DNA from: Crocinitomicaceae bacterium
GTDB taxonomy: Bacteria > Bacteroidota > Bacteroidia > Flavobacteriales_G > Salibacteraceae
Reading direction: 5' to 3'
DNA length: 64,000 nucleotides
Assembly (NCBI GenBank): GCA_002713215.1
Contig: PAVO01000007.1
Location: 248,001-312,000, forward strand
Below the pieces are notes generated by a model, which saw only the letters and a list, made by a program, of their open reading frames with translations, was not told where the DNA came from and did not search any database. A program made the position numbers and the translations under genes. Shown here in pieces: positions 33,269 through 41,030 of the stretch (position 1 is its first letter; every line of letters begins with the position of its first letter).

Positions 33269-34546
33269 TCACTCAGGCCATGCGACGTTAATTGTATACT
33301 TGCCAGAGATTGATTCATCGGCTTTAAACGAATCATGAGCGACAAGGATCACTTTTACATCAGCATCAGCAGCGGCATCTGCACTCACCAATTCAGCTAA
33401 ATGCTTGCTCAATGATGAGCGTTCTGGGAGTTCTTGAATATGAGGTTCAACAACCGATACTTGACCGCTGTATTTTGCACCAAGTTTTTCAGCGATTTCC
33501 AATGCTGGACTTTCACGCAAGTCATCAATGTTTGGTTTGAATGCAAGACCATAGCAGGCAATTTTAACATCCTTAATGCCCTTGCCAGGATTTTCCAACA
33601 GGTAGTCGGTAACCAGTTTATCCACTTGCTGGACTACCCAGTGAGGCTTACCATCGTTAACCAAGCGAGCAGCATGAATCACTTTCGTTAATTCTGGGGC
33701 GCTATCAACGATGAACCAAGGGTCAACTGCAATGCAATGTCCACCTACTCCGCAACCAGGTTGCAGAATATTCACGCGAGGGTGTCGGTTCGCCAGTTTA
33801 ATCAGTTCCCATACGTTAATGTCGAACTTCTCACAGATCATCGACAACTCATTGGCAAATGCAATATTCACATCTCGGAAACTATTCTCGGTTAGCTTGG
33901 CCATCTCGGCCGTACGAGAGTTTGTGATCACACACGTCCCCTTTACGAACTGAGAGTAGAACTCTGCCGCGCGAAGCGAACAGATCTCTGTAATGCCACC
34001 GATTACACGATCATTACTGACAAGTTCTTCCAGCACCTTGCCAGGCAACACTCGCTCAGGGCAGTGCGCTAGATTCAGTGAGACATTTTCGATATCCACA
34101 CCCTTTTGGCCTGCCACATTCAAGTCTGGTCGAAGCTCTGATAGCCAGTCACTCATTTTTTCAGTGGCACCAATAGGTGACGTTGACTCCAAGATCACCA
34201 GGTTACCTTCTTTAAGTACAGGGGCAATAGATTCGCAAGCTGATTTTATATAACTTAAATCAGGCTTAAACCCATCTGTAAAAGGTGTAGGGACTGCGAC
34301 GACGAAAACGTCTGCTTCTTCTGGTGTAACTGTTGCGCGCAGTGAACCATCTTTGACGACCTGATTTACCAGTTCATCTAAATCCGGCTCAACGATATGT
34401 ACCTTGCCTTGATTAAGGATTTCAACGGTATTTGGGTTAATATCCACGCCAACAACTTCAAGCCCTTTAGAGGCCATAAGTGCCGCTGTTGGCAAACCAA
34501 TATAACCGAGGCCTACCATGGCCACACGTTGCTTTTGCTGTGTCAT
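33269..34546 (-). CDS. wecC: UDP-N-acetyl-D-mannosamine dehydrogenase
   Basis: The 425-residue protein has the N-terminal NAD loop VAMVGLGYIGLPTAALMA, the central EILNQGKVHIVEP and VAVPTPF stretches, ENSFRDVNIAFANELS, and GCGVGGHCIAVDP with the catalytic Cys near residue 265. It oxidises UDP-ManNAc to UDP-ManNAcA using NAD. WecB, the enzyme that makes UDP-ManNAc, is encoded 37 bp upstream, so the pair supplies the uronic acid, probably the sugar amidated by the amidotransferase. AATAC/GTATT around AAGGAC forms a CsrA-like hairpin at its RBS. Confidence 0.92.
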   Translation of the reverse strand: MTQQKQRVAMVGLGYIGLPTAALMASKGLEVVGVDINPNTVEILNQGKVHIVEPDLDELVNQVVKDGSLRATVTPEEADVFVVAVPTPFTDGFKPDLSYIKSACESIAPVLKEGNLVILESTSPIGATEKMSDWLSELRPDLNVAGQKGVDIENVSLNLAHCPERVLPGKVLEELVSNDRVIGGITEICSLRAAEFYSQFVKGTCVITNSRTAEMAKLTENSFRDVNIAFANELSMICEKFDINVWELIKLANRHPRVNILQPGCGVGGHCIAVDPWFIVDSAPELTKVIHAARLVNDGKPHWVVQQVDKLVTDYLLENPGKGIKDVKIACYGLAFKPNIDDLRESPALEIAEKLGAKYSGQVSVVEPHIQELPERSSLSKHLAELVSADAAADADVKVILVAHDSFKADESISGKYTINVAWPE

Positions 34547-34549
34547 TTG

Positions 34550-34565
34550 AATACGTCCTTGTATT
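34550..34565 (-). promoter_or_regulatory. CsrA/RsmA-like hairpin at the wecC RBS
   Basis: On the minus strand AATAC and GTATT enclose AAGGAC. UACAAGGACGU is one base from the consensus. The ATG is at 34546-34544. Confidence 0.6.
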
Positions 34566-34583
34566 TCTAATTAACGATCTTTT

Positions 34584-35723
34584 TTAAAGTGAGCCGGATT
34601 GGATAATCTTAGCGATTCGCTCGCAGGCTTTTCCGTCACCATATGGGTTGGTGGCACGGCTCATCTCATCGTAAGCTGAGCTATCTTCCATTAGCTCACT
34701 TACTGCGGACACTATCATAGCATGATTTGCCCCCACCAACTTTACTGTACCGGCATTTACAGCCTCAGGTCGCTCAGTTGTATCTCGCATAACCAAAACA
34801 GGTTTACCTAGTGATGGCGCTTCTTCTTGAATGCCACCAGAATCAGTTAGGATGATGTGGGCATGTTCCATTAAATAAACGAAAGGTCGATATTCTTGAG
34901 GGGCAATCAAGTGGATGTTTTCAATGCCGGATAAATGTTTTTCAACAGGCCCGCGAACATTAGGGTTCAAGTGAACTGGGTAAACAATGTCTGCATCAGG
35001 GAAGCGTAACGCCAGCTCTTTCAGGGCTGCACATATGTTAGCGAATCCTTCACCATGATTTTCTCTTCGGTGACCGGTGACAAGAACCATGCGGCGCTCT
35101 GGTGAAGCAGTGAACGGAAATGATTCTTGCATTTGATTCACAAAACACTGATCTTCAGCATTTCGTTCTTTCACCGACAATAAAGCATCTATAACTGTGT
35201 TCCCTGTTACAAATACATTTTCCGGAGGTGTACGTTCTGAAAGCAGGTTTTCCTTAGCCGTTGCGGTTGGTGCGAAATGCCAGCGAGTTAACACTTTTGT
35301 CAGTTGACGATTACCTTCCTCTGGCCAAGGGCTACCTAAATCATAAGTCCTGAGTCCCGCTTCCACATGGCCCACTTCAATTTGATGAAGAAAACAGGCT
35401 GTTGCCACAGCGAACGTTGTGGTGGTATCTCCATGCACCAAAACAAGATCAGGCTTGTTGGCTCCAAAGAGAAAATCCATACCATTGATAATGCGCGAAG
35501 TTAATCCAGAAAGGGACTGTCCCTGTGTCATTACATCAAGGTCGAAGTCTGGGGTGATTTCGAATGCATCAAGCACCTGATCCAACATTTCACGGTGCTG
35601 GGCAGTAACACAAACTGAGACATCAATATCATCATGTTTTTTTAATTCGTTGACGAGTGGGCACATCTTAATAGCTTCCGGGCGGGTACCAAATACCACC
35701 CAGACATTCTTCTTGCTTTCCAT
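34584..35723 (-). CDS. wecB: UDP-N-acetylglucosamine 2-epimerase (non-hydrolysing)
   Basis: The 379-residue protein carries VVFGTRPEAIKMCPLV near the start, GHVEAGLRT near residue 114, FVTGNTVIDALL near 175, LVTGHRRENHGEGF near 215 and DSGGIQEEAPSLGKPVLVMRDTTERPEA near 290 (shortened here to the SGG..EEAP core). These are the complete WecB signatures including Asp, Glu and His catalytic residues. It converts UDP-GlcNAc to UDP-ManNAc. It has two ribosome-like stretches: one in a CsrA-like hairpin and a second AGGAG nearer the start. Confidence 0.93.
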   Translation of the reverse strand: MESKKNVWVVFGTRPEAIKMCPLVNELKKHDDIDVSVCVTAQHREMLDQVLDAFEITPDFDLDVMTQGQSLSGLTSRIINGMDFLFGANKPDLVLVHGDTTTTFAVATACFLHQIEVGHVEAGLRTYDLGSPWPEEGNRQLTKVLTRWHFAPTATAKENLLSERTPPENVFVTGNTVIDALLSVKERNAEDQCFVNQMQESFPFTASPERRMVLVTGHRRENHGEGFANICAALKELALRFPDADIVYPVHLNPNVRGPVEKHLSGIENIHLIAPQEYRPFVYLMEHAHIILTDSGGIQEEAPSLGKPVLVMRDTTERPEAVNAGTVKLVGANHAMIVSAVSELMEDSSAYDEMSRATNPYGDGKACERIAKIIQSGSL

Positions 35724-35737
35724 GCAATAAAACTCCT

Positions 35738-35755
35738 GTTTACATCCTTGTAAAC
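35738..35755 (-). promoter_or_regulatory. CsrA/RsmA-like hairpin upstream of wecB
   Basis: On the minus strand GTTTAC and GTAAAC (6 bp) enclose AAGGAT. UACAAGGAUGU matches the SELEX consensus fully. It is about 15 nt before the ATG, with a second ribosome-like AGGAG in between. Confidence 0.65.
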
Positions 35756-35764
35756 GCTAAAGTT

Positions 35765-35783
35765 GGGCGGCATCAAGCCGCCC
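35765..35783 (-). terminator. Stem-loop after phoH
   Basis: GGGCGGC and GCCGCCC pair around ATCAA. No real T run follows on the minus strand, so it is a weak terminator or a processing hairpin between phoH and wecB. Confidence 0.5.
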
Positions 35784-35792
35784 TGTTGTTGA

Positions 35793-37241
35793 TTAAAGGT
35801 TTTCTTCTGCGAAGGCGGCCAACTTACTACGAACACTACCTTCCAAAATCATCGATGACGAACCATCAAACGGTTTGAAACGCTCTGTGGCGTATGTAAT
35901 TGCGCAGTTTTTAGGGGTCAAATAACGCGCATCAATCTGACCAACATTGCCAAGGACAACACACTTCGATCCTTCACCAATCCTAGTTACCAGGGTTTTC
36001 AACTGGTGCGCAGAACCATTTTGCATCTCGTCAAAAATTGCAAAAGTCCGAGTCAAATTTCTTCCACGCATATAGTTGATAGATTTGAACTGGATGTTCG
36101 CTTTTTCAGTGATGTATTTCATTGTTGTGTTGGTTGCTTCACTGTCAGACATTTTGTCTTCAGTGTGGCCAGTTGTATCCATGTCACACAGCACCTCTAG
36201 TGTGTCTGTGAATGCAGCCAACCATGGCGTCATTTTCTCTTCTTCCGTACCAGGTAGAAATCCAATTGGCTCTGACATTTCTACAGCCACGCGAGAGACT
36301 ATAATTTTATCGTAAAGCTTATTTTCACCAAGTCGAGACTGGGACAGTGCCGAACACATTGAAAGCAAAGTTTTACCACTACCAGCGCCACCGGAAATGA
36401 TCACCAGCGAGATATCTGGGTCAAGTAATGACTCCATTGCCATCGCCTGTTTTACGCAACGAGGCTTGACACCGAACGCTTCAAGATTCATTAGTTGCGC
36501 CACGGGTTTTTGCATCACAATCACTTGTTCTTCAGTGATACTAAGCACTCGGAACGTATCTCGATTGTTGTACAAGTAACAGTTGAGGAAAAGTTGCTCC
36601 GCAAGCTCTTCAGGGAGCTCTGAACGAAGCAGGGTAATCTCAGTCCCCTTCTTGACGGCGTTATTTCGTGAATCAACATGAGTAAAACCTGAACTCAAGA
36701 ACTCATCTTCAACCTTAATGTATCCAGGTGTCATCATGTCAGCATCTTCAATAAGCTGATCTGATTTGTAATCTTCTACAAATTTTACGCCGGCACACTT
36801 CGCTTTTAATCGTGCATTGAGGTCCTTAGTAACAAGCACCGTTTCAAATTCACTGCGTTCATTTTGCACGTATAACGCAGCAGTGATGATGTTGTTATCA
36901 GGGACATCTTGCTTTAGATTCCCCGCAGATTTGACCGAGTCATCATAGTCATTAACAACACTAAGGCTACCCATTTCAGCACCCAAGGATACGCCAGATT
37001 GATATTCTTCAGCAGATGCTCCGTTTAGCACGCCGTCAATCAATTGGATAGCAAAGCGGGCTTCGCGCTGAATATCTCGGTGTTTCGGTGAATCTTTGAT
37101 GCGATCAAGTTCTTCAAGTACGGTCATAGGAATGACTACGTCATGTTCTTCGAAGGCAAAAATCGCTTGTGGGTCGTGAATAAGAATGTTGGTATCGAGG
37201 ACAAACGCTCGACGAGATGAAGTTGAAGTGTTTTCAGTCAT
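35793..37241 (-). CDS. phoH: PhoH-family protein with N-terminal PIN domain
   Basis: I take the ATG at 37241 (MTENTSTSSRRAFVLDTNIL), with AGGGA 7 nt upstream. The 482-residue product has a PIN ribonuclease domain (VLDTNILIHDP; VIPMTVLEELDRIK) to about residue 140 and a PhoH ATPase domain with the P-loop ISGGAGSGKTLLS near 280 and Walker B FAIFDEMQN near 395. PIN-PhoH fusions are RNA helicase-nucleases. They are common neighbours of EPS loci only by chance. ACAGGGATG at its RBS resembles the CsrA core. Confidence 0.88.
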   Translation of the reverse strand: MTENTSTSSRRAFVLDTNILIHDPQAIFAFEEHDVVIPMTVLEELDRIKDSPKHRDIQREARFAIQLIDGVLNGASAEEYQSGVSLGAEMGSLSVVNDYDDSVKSAGNLKQDVPDNNIITAALYVQNERSEFETVLVTKDLNARLKAKCAGVKFVEDYKSDQLIEDADMMTPGYIKVEDEFLSSGFTHVDSRNNAVKKGTEITLLRSELPEELAEQLFLNCYLYNNRDTFRVLSITEEQVIVMQKPVAQLMNLEAFGVKPRCVKQAMAMESLLDPDISLVIISGGAGSGKTLLSMCSALSQSRLGENKLYDKIIVSRVAVEMSEPIGFLPGTEEEKMTPWLAAFTDTLEVLCDMDTTGHTEDKMSDSEATNTTMKYITEKANIQFKSINYMRGRNLTRTFAIFDEMQNGSAHQLKTLVTRIGEGSKCVVLGNVGQIDARYLTPKNCAITYATERFKPFDGSSSMILEGSVRSKLAAFAEENL

Positions 37242-37245
37242 TAAA

Positions 37246-37255
37246 GCATCCCTGT
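37246..37255 (-). promoter_or_regulatory. CsrA-like core at the phoH RBS
   Basis: ACAGGGATGC on the minus strand follows the ACARGGAUG core, but no pairing stem is visible. Confidence 0.3.
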
Positions 37256-37438
37256 TATTTAGGACGGATAGCATATCCCTGCCACCGTTACTTCAATGAT
37301 TTTAGCACATGGATTAAAGGTGGGAATTTTGAGTGAATGGTTTTTTTACACTTTGGAAAATCTTATTGTTACTTAGAGTATTAAATAATTTCATTTATGC
37401 TAAAATGAACCCGCTCAAAAGGAATAGAGCAGCAGAAA

Positions 37439-37451
37439 AACAAGGAATGTT
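37439..37451 (+). promoter_or_regulatory. CsrA/RsmA-like hairpin at the asparagine-synthase-like gene RBS
   Basis: AACA and TGTT enclose AGGAA; the ATG at 37456 follows with normal spacing. Confidence 0.45.
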
Positions 37452-37455
37452 ATCT

Positions 37456-39162
37456 ATGAATTTCATAGGGATTGAAGCGAGCGCCCTACCCTACAGCAAA
37501 GGGACAGCACCCTCTTTTATACAACATAGTATTGAAGGGCGGTGGGCTCTTCTTGCTCACCAACGAATTAACGTTATCGATTGCTTTGGCTACTCGATAC
37601 ACTACGTTGGGCAAATGAAGCTACCTGAAAAGCCAGAAAATCTTCATGACGCTCTCAGACGAGCAAAAGGTACATTTGCCTACTATGTCGTTCAAAATGA
37701 ATTACTATACGTGGGAACGGATCCTATGGGCTTCTACCCTCTCTATTTCACTAGTAGTCAAAACATTCCGTTAGCGTTCTCAACATCACTAACACATCTT
37801 AAAAGGCGATTTAAAAATTTAACACCAAATTGGGATGCGTGGAATTTAATGTTAAACGGTGAAGATTTGCTGGGTGACATGACAACCATCAAAGAATTTA
37901 GGCGCCTCCGTGAAGGCGAAGTATTGTGTTACTCACTTAACCCTTCTGCCGTTTCACAGAGGACAATCTCATTCCCCTTTTACAAAACGCCAGAGCAGGT
38001 AAGCGACGACGAGTTCATTGAACAAGGCAACACCATCCTTACTGATGTTTTATCAACATTAATGGGGGAAGAAGAGAATAATTTAATCCCACTCACGGCC
38101 GGCCACGACTCAAGGCGAATTGCCAATGCAGCCAAGCAACTTGGGATACCTTTCAATTCGATAACTCAGTCGACCAGGCATGCCACAAATTGTGATGTGG
38201 ATACGCTCGTAGGTCGTCAAACAGCCGAGTTACTTGGAATACCTGATTCGAGATACCAACATTTACCAATGCCAAGTAACGAAACCATAATCACGCAAAC
38301 GCTTGAAAAGGACTACTGGACCGGGTTTGAAACCCCCGCTCACGAATGGTCTGTCAACATGCTACATGCAATCCCAAGAGATAGCCTCATTTGCGACGGG
38401 ATAGTGGGAGATCAGATTGTAACTAACAGCGTTTACTACAATTTTAAAAAAGAGATGGAATCTGCGTCTAATGATACCAGCGCCATTGTCGATTTTATTG
38501 TAAAAAAGAAAAACATCTTACCTCTCAACAGTGTTGAGCAAGAAAGACGCCGCTCTCTTATCGAAGCTTCCGTAAAGGAATACATCGATGATGAGCATAC
38601 CATGATCCGACACACGGTATTTAATCACACCAGACGCAATACAGCTGCTTGGTATTATCCATTTTTAGCTAAAGGGAACAGAGTTTGTTTACCTTTCGCT
38701 GATCTCGATTTCTTCCATCATGGACTATCCATGTCTCTTGATCGCAAACGTGATAAGTTGTGGCAGCGAACTTGTATCGAGGCTATCAATCCAGAACTTG
38801 CTTCGTTGCACTCGACAAGAGATCGTCATTCTTCAGAATACTGGAGAGAGCAAGGGGCCGCTTATGTACCTCGTGATAAACTGACTTTCACGCCAGAGCA
38901 AGTGAAAATACCAAAGCAAATTTTAATGAAATTGGAGCGTAGCTTTAGCGAACGAATATTAGACACAATTGGATTAAAGCTAATGCCGAACAAAGTGATA
39001 AAGTCTTGGGCATGGCGATACCTGCCTTTACAGCGGTTTGCAATATTTCTTGATTGGCTGGAAGAAGATGAAACGTCGCTACCGGTTCTCAGTGAAGGCA
39101 CCCCCCCATTCATTAGTAACCGCGCTCTTTCATCGAGCACTGTCACATCGTTTCCATGTTAG
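37456..39162 (+). CDS. Asparagine-synthase-related protein lacking the glutaminase Cys
   Basis: I take the ATG at 37456 (MNFIGIEASALPY), since AAGGA precedes it with 9 nt; a longer frame from 37333 has no support. The 568-residue product has an N-terminal domain like the amidotransferase one but without Cys2, and an ATP pyrophosphatase loop LIPLTAGHDSRRIAN (Gly-His-Asp-Ser in place of SGGLDSS) near residue 215. It may be a lactam or amide-forming enzyme or an EPS modifier that uses ammonia directly. The tail ends SSTVTSFPC. The function is unknown. A shared terminator follows. Confidence 0.65.
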   Translation: MNFIGIEASALPYSKGTAPSFIQHSIEGRWALLAHQRINVIDCFGYSIHYVGQMKLPEKPENLHDALRRAKGTFAYYVVQNELLYVGTDPMGFYPLYFTSSQNIPLAFSTSLTHLKRRFKNLTPNWDAWNLMLNGEDLLGDMTTIKEFRRLREGEVLCYSLNPSAVSQRTISFPFYKTPEQVSDDEFIEQGNTILTDVLSTLMGEEENNLIPLTAGHDSRRIANAAKQLGIPFNSITQSTRHATNCDVDTLVGRQTAELLGIPDSRYQHLPMPSNETIITQTLEKDYWTGFETPAHEWSVNMLHAIPRDSLICDGIVGDQIVTNSVYYNFKKEMESASNDTSAIVDFIVKKKNILPLNSVEQERRRSLIEASVKEYIDDEHTMIRHTVFNHTRRNTAAWYYPFLAKGNRVCLPFADLDFFHHGLSMSLDRKRDKLWQRTCIEAINPELASLHSTRDRHSSEYWREQGAAYVPRDKLTFTPEQVKIPKQILMKLERSFSERILDTIGLKLMPNKVIKSWAWRYLPLQRFAIFLDWLEEDETSLPVLSEGTPPFISNRALSSSTVTSFPC

Positions 39163-39266
39163 CAACGAAAAGGGACGGCTTGGCGCGCCAATACTGTTCT
39201 ATCTAAATTCATGTTTAACCACATTGCAGCCGATCATTTGAGTAAGTAGAGATACACAATATGCAA

Positions 39267-39290
39267 AAAGACGACCCTTTGGTCGTCTTT
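39267..39290. terminator. Bidirectional terminator
   Basis: AAAGACGACC and GGTCGTCTTT (10 bp) around CTTT, with A and T tracts. It serves the convergent asparagine-synthase-like and EAL/HDOD genes. Confidence 0.85.
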
Positions 39291-39294
39291 GTTT

Positions 39295-40548
39295 TTATGC
39301 GCTTTTTTTCTTCTTTTCTGCTTCTGGAATAGCTCTTTCATAACTTTGAGCCCAGGCAATAGCTTGAAGCATATAGTCACCAAGCGTGTCGTATTCGAGC
39401 TTAAGCTTGTAACATTGAATCGTAGTTAAGTGCCAATCACCACGCTCATAAAGCGTTACGGCGTCATAAATGATGCGAAGCAAAGATTGAGACTTCGGCT
39501 CTAATAGAGCAACCTTAATATCCTCAGATACAGGCAGCTTCTCAAGAACCTCTTCCATGCTTTTGTCCAGAATGGCGGGGATTTGAGATAACAACCCAAT
39601 AAGAAATGCTTCATCAGACATTGCTGGCAAAACTTTCTCTGCAACCAGCTCACATGCTCTCGCACGAGTAATCGCAACCCGAATGATTTCTTTGGGCTTC
39701 TTAAACGCAAGAGTGGCTGTAGTTAGCAATGTAATTAGTTTTCTTACCTGTGACTCACCAAGGTAAACTAGTGCTTGTTTTATTGACGAAATTTCTGTCT
39801 GGATTGGTAAGATTCCAGAGTTGATATAATTTAACAGTTTGTAAGTCAACCCAAGATCTTGTTCAAAACATTTACTGATCTGCTTCATGTTAATGACCGG
39901 GCGACACAATTCCTTATACAACTCGATTAGTACAACCTGATCAGGGCTCACATCACGCTCTTTGCACATTTCAGGTTTACAGAAGAAATACCCCTGAAAA
40001 AAAGTGAACCCCATATCTTTTGCGATCTTGAATTCTTCGTGTGTTTCTACTCGCTCAGCCAGAAGCTTTAGCTTGGGGCGTTGAACTCTCAATCGTGCAA
40101 TCAAAGGCTGAATTTCTGAAAGGGGCGTCTTCTGGATGTCGAACTTAATCATCTTTACCAGATTGAAGAATCTCTCCCACTCCGGTTTGTGAACAAAATC
40201 ATCAAGGGCCAATGCATACCCTTTGTGAAAAAGCTCTCGACACTTGGCGTAAACTTCATCGGTTGGGGTCACGGACTCCAACACCTCAATCATCACCTTG
40301 TCGGGCGGCAATAACTCAGGAAAGCCAGAAAGAAGACATTCTTCAGTAAAATTGATAAGAGCTGGCTTACCGTCTGTAACGGTTGCTAAACCACCGTTCA
40401 AATGAGTACGCATTATCAGCTTCGAAGTTGCGTGATGAGGATCAATGTTAGGAAAGCGATTTTCTTCGCCGTCCCTGAACAGCAACTCATAAGCAACAGC
40501 CTGCTGTCTTCTATTGAAGATTGGCTGTCTAGCTGTGTATACGTTCAT
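39295..40548 (-). CDS. EAL/HDOD-domain protein (YuxH/CdgJ-like)
   Basis: The 417-residue protein has an N-terminal EAL-type domain (to about 200): YELLFRD in place of EAL, INFTEECLL, MIEVLESV, ALDDFVHKPEW, KFDI, LLAERVET and FFQGYFFCKPE. So the Glu, the DD pair, Lys and Glu residues of the phosphodiesterase site are largely present, with an ELL variant. The C-terminal HDOD domain (about 210-400) lacks HD catalytic residues. Relatives such as CdgJ affect motility and c-di-GMP. Next to an EPS locus, it may tune polymer synthesis. The promoter below is on its minus strand. Confidence 0.82.
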   Translation of the reverse strand: MNVYTARQPIFNRRQQAVAYELLFRDGEENRFPNIDPHHATSKLIMRTHLNGGLATVTDGKPALINFTEECLLSGFPELLPPDKVMIEVLESVTPTDEVYAKCRELFHKGYALALDDFVHKPEWERFFNLVKMIKFDIQKTPLSEIQPLIARLRVQRPKLKLLAERVETHEEFKIAKDMGFTFFQGYFFCKPEMCKERDVSPDQVVLIELYKELCRPVINMKQISKCFEQDLGLTYKLLNYINSGILPIQTEISSIKQALVYLGESQVRKLITLLTTATLAFKKPKEIIRVAITRARACELVAEKVLPAMSDEAFLIGLLSQIPAILDKSMEEVLEKLPVSEDIKVALLEPKSQSLLRIIYDAVTLYERGDWHLTTIQCYKLKLEYDTLGDYMLQAIAWAQSYERAIPEAEKKKKSA

Positions 40549-40592
40549 ATCGATTCCTTTAAGACCAACGTCTTTGTTTTTAACTTGGTTAT

Positions 40593-40620
40593 ATTATACA
40601 TCATGGAATCGAAAAAACAA
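40593..40620 (-). promoter_or_regulatory. Sigma-70-like promoter of the EAL/HDOD gene with overlapping palindrome
   Basis: On the minus strand TTGTTT (40620-40615) is followed after 16 nt by TATAAT (40598-40593). AACATATATGTT (40619-40630) is a perfect 12-bp palindrome overlapping the -35, a good operator candidate. Confidence 0.5.
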
Positions 40621-40630
40621 CATATATGTT

Positions 40631-40987
40631 TTTGTTGGTGTCGTAACGCGTCATTAAACTTAAAGCTTCAAGCACAAAAAATAAACGGAACGTCGCAGTT
40701 AAGCGAAGTAAATTAAGATTGATTTTTTGCTCGAAGAAGTTCGGGGGTGCTGTGTGATGGTGTGCATCCTGCGGCCTACGCGCTCTTCCATGAGTCTTTC
40801 AATTATCATACCACAGTGGATACTAAATAGGCAACGCATTAATTCATAATACAAATGGCGGGAAACTAAAATGCAACTGGACCGTCACACATGCTTTACA
40901 GTTGTAATTACGCCATCCATAGGCTAACTTAATCAAAGGGGGGATCACTCTGCAAGGTGATTCATCTCTATCATTTAATTGTCTTCA
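40631..40987. other. Intergenic region without recognisable gene
   Basis: About 350 bp lie between the EAL/HDOD promoter and the terminator of the next gene. I see no ORF with codon support. ATCAC and GTGAT pair around an AAGG-containing loop (near 40942-40962). Nothing else stands out. Confidence 0.4.
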
Positions 40988-41021
40988 TAAAAAATAAGGG
41001 GTGTTTGCCGACACCCCTTAT
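40988..41021 (-). terminator. Terminator of the repeat/P-domain protein
   Basis: ATAAGGGGTGT and ACACCCCTTAT (11 bp) pair around 6 nt, with a T run on the minus strand. Confidence 0.85.
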
Positions 41022-41030
41022 CCTCAACAC

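Noticed and set aside
37333..37455. Longer start of the asparagine-synthase-like gene
   Set aside because: The extra N-terminus has no ribosome site and is not like the family, whereas the ATG at 37456 has AAGGA at normal distance.
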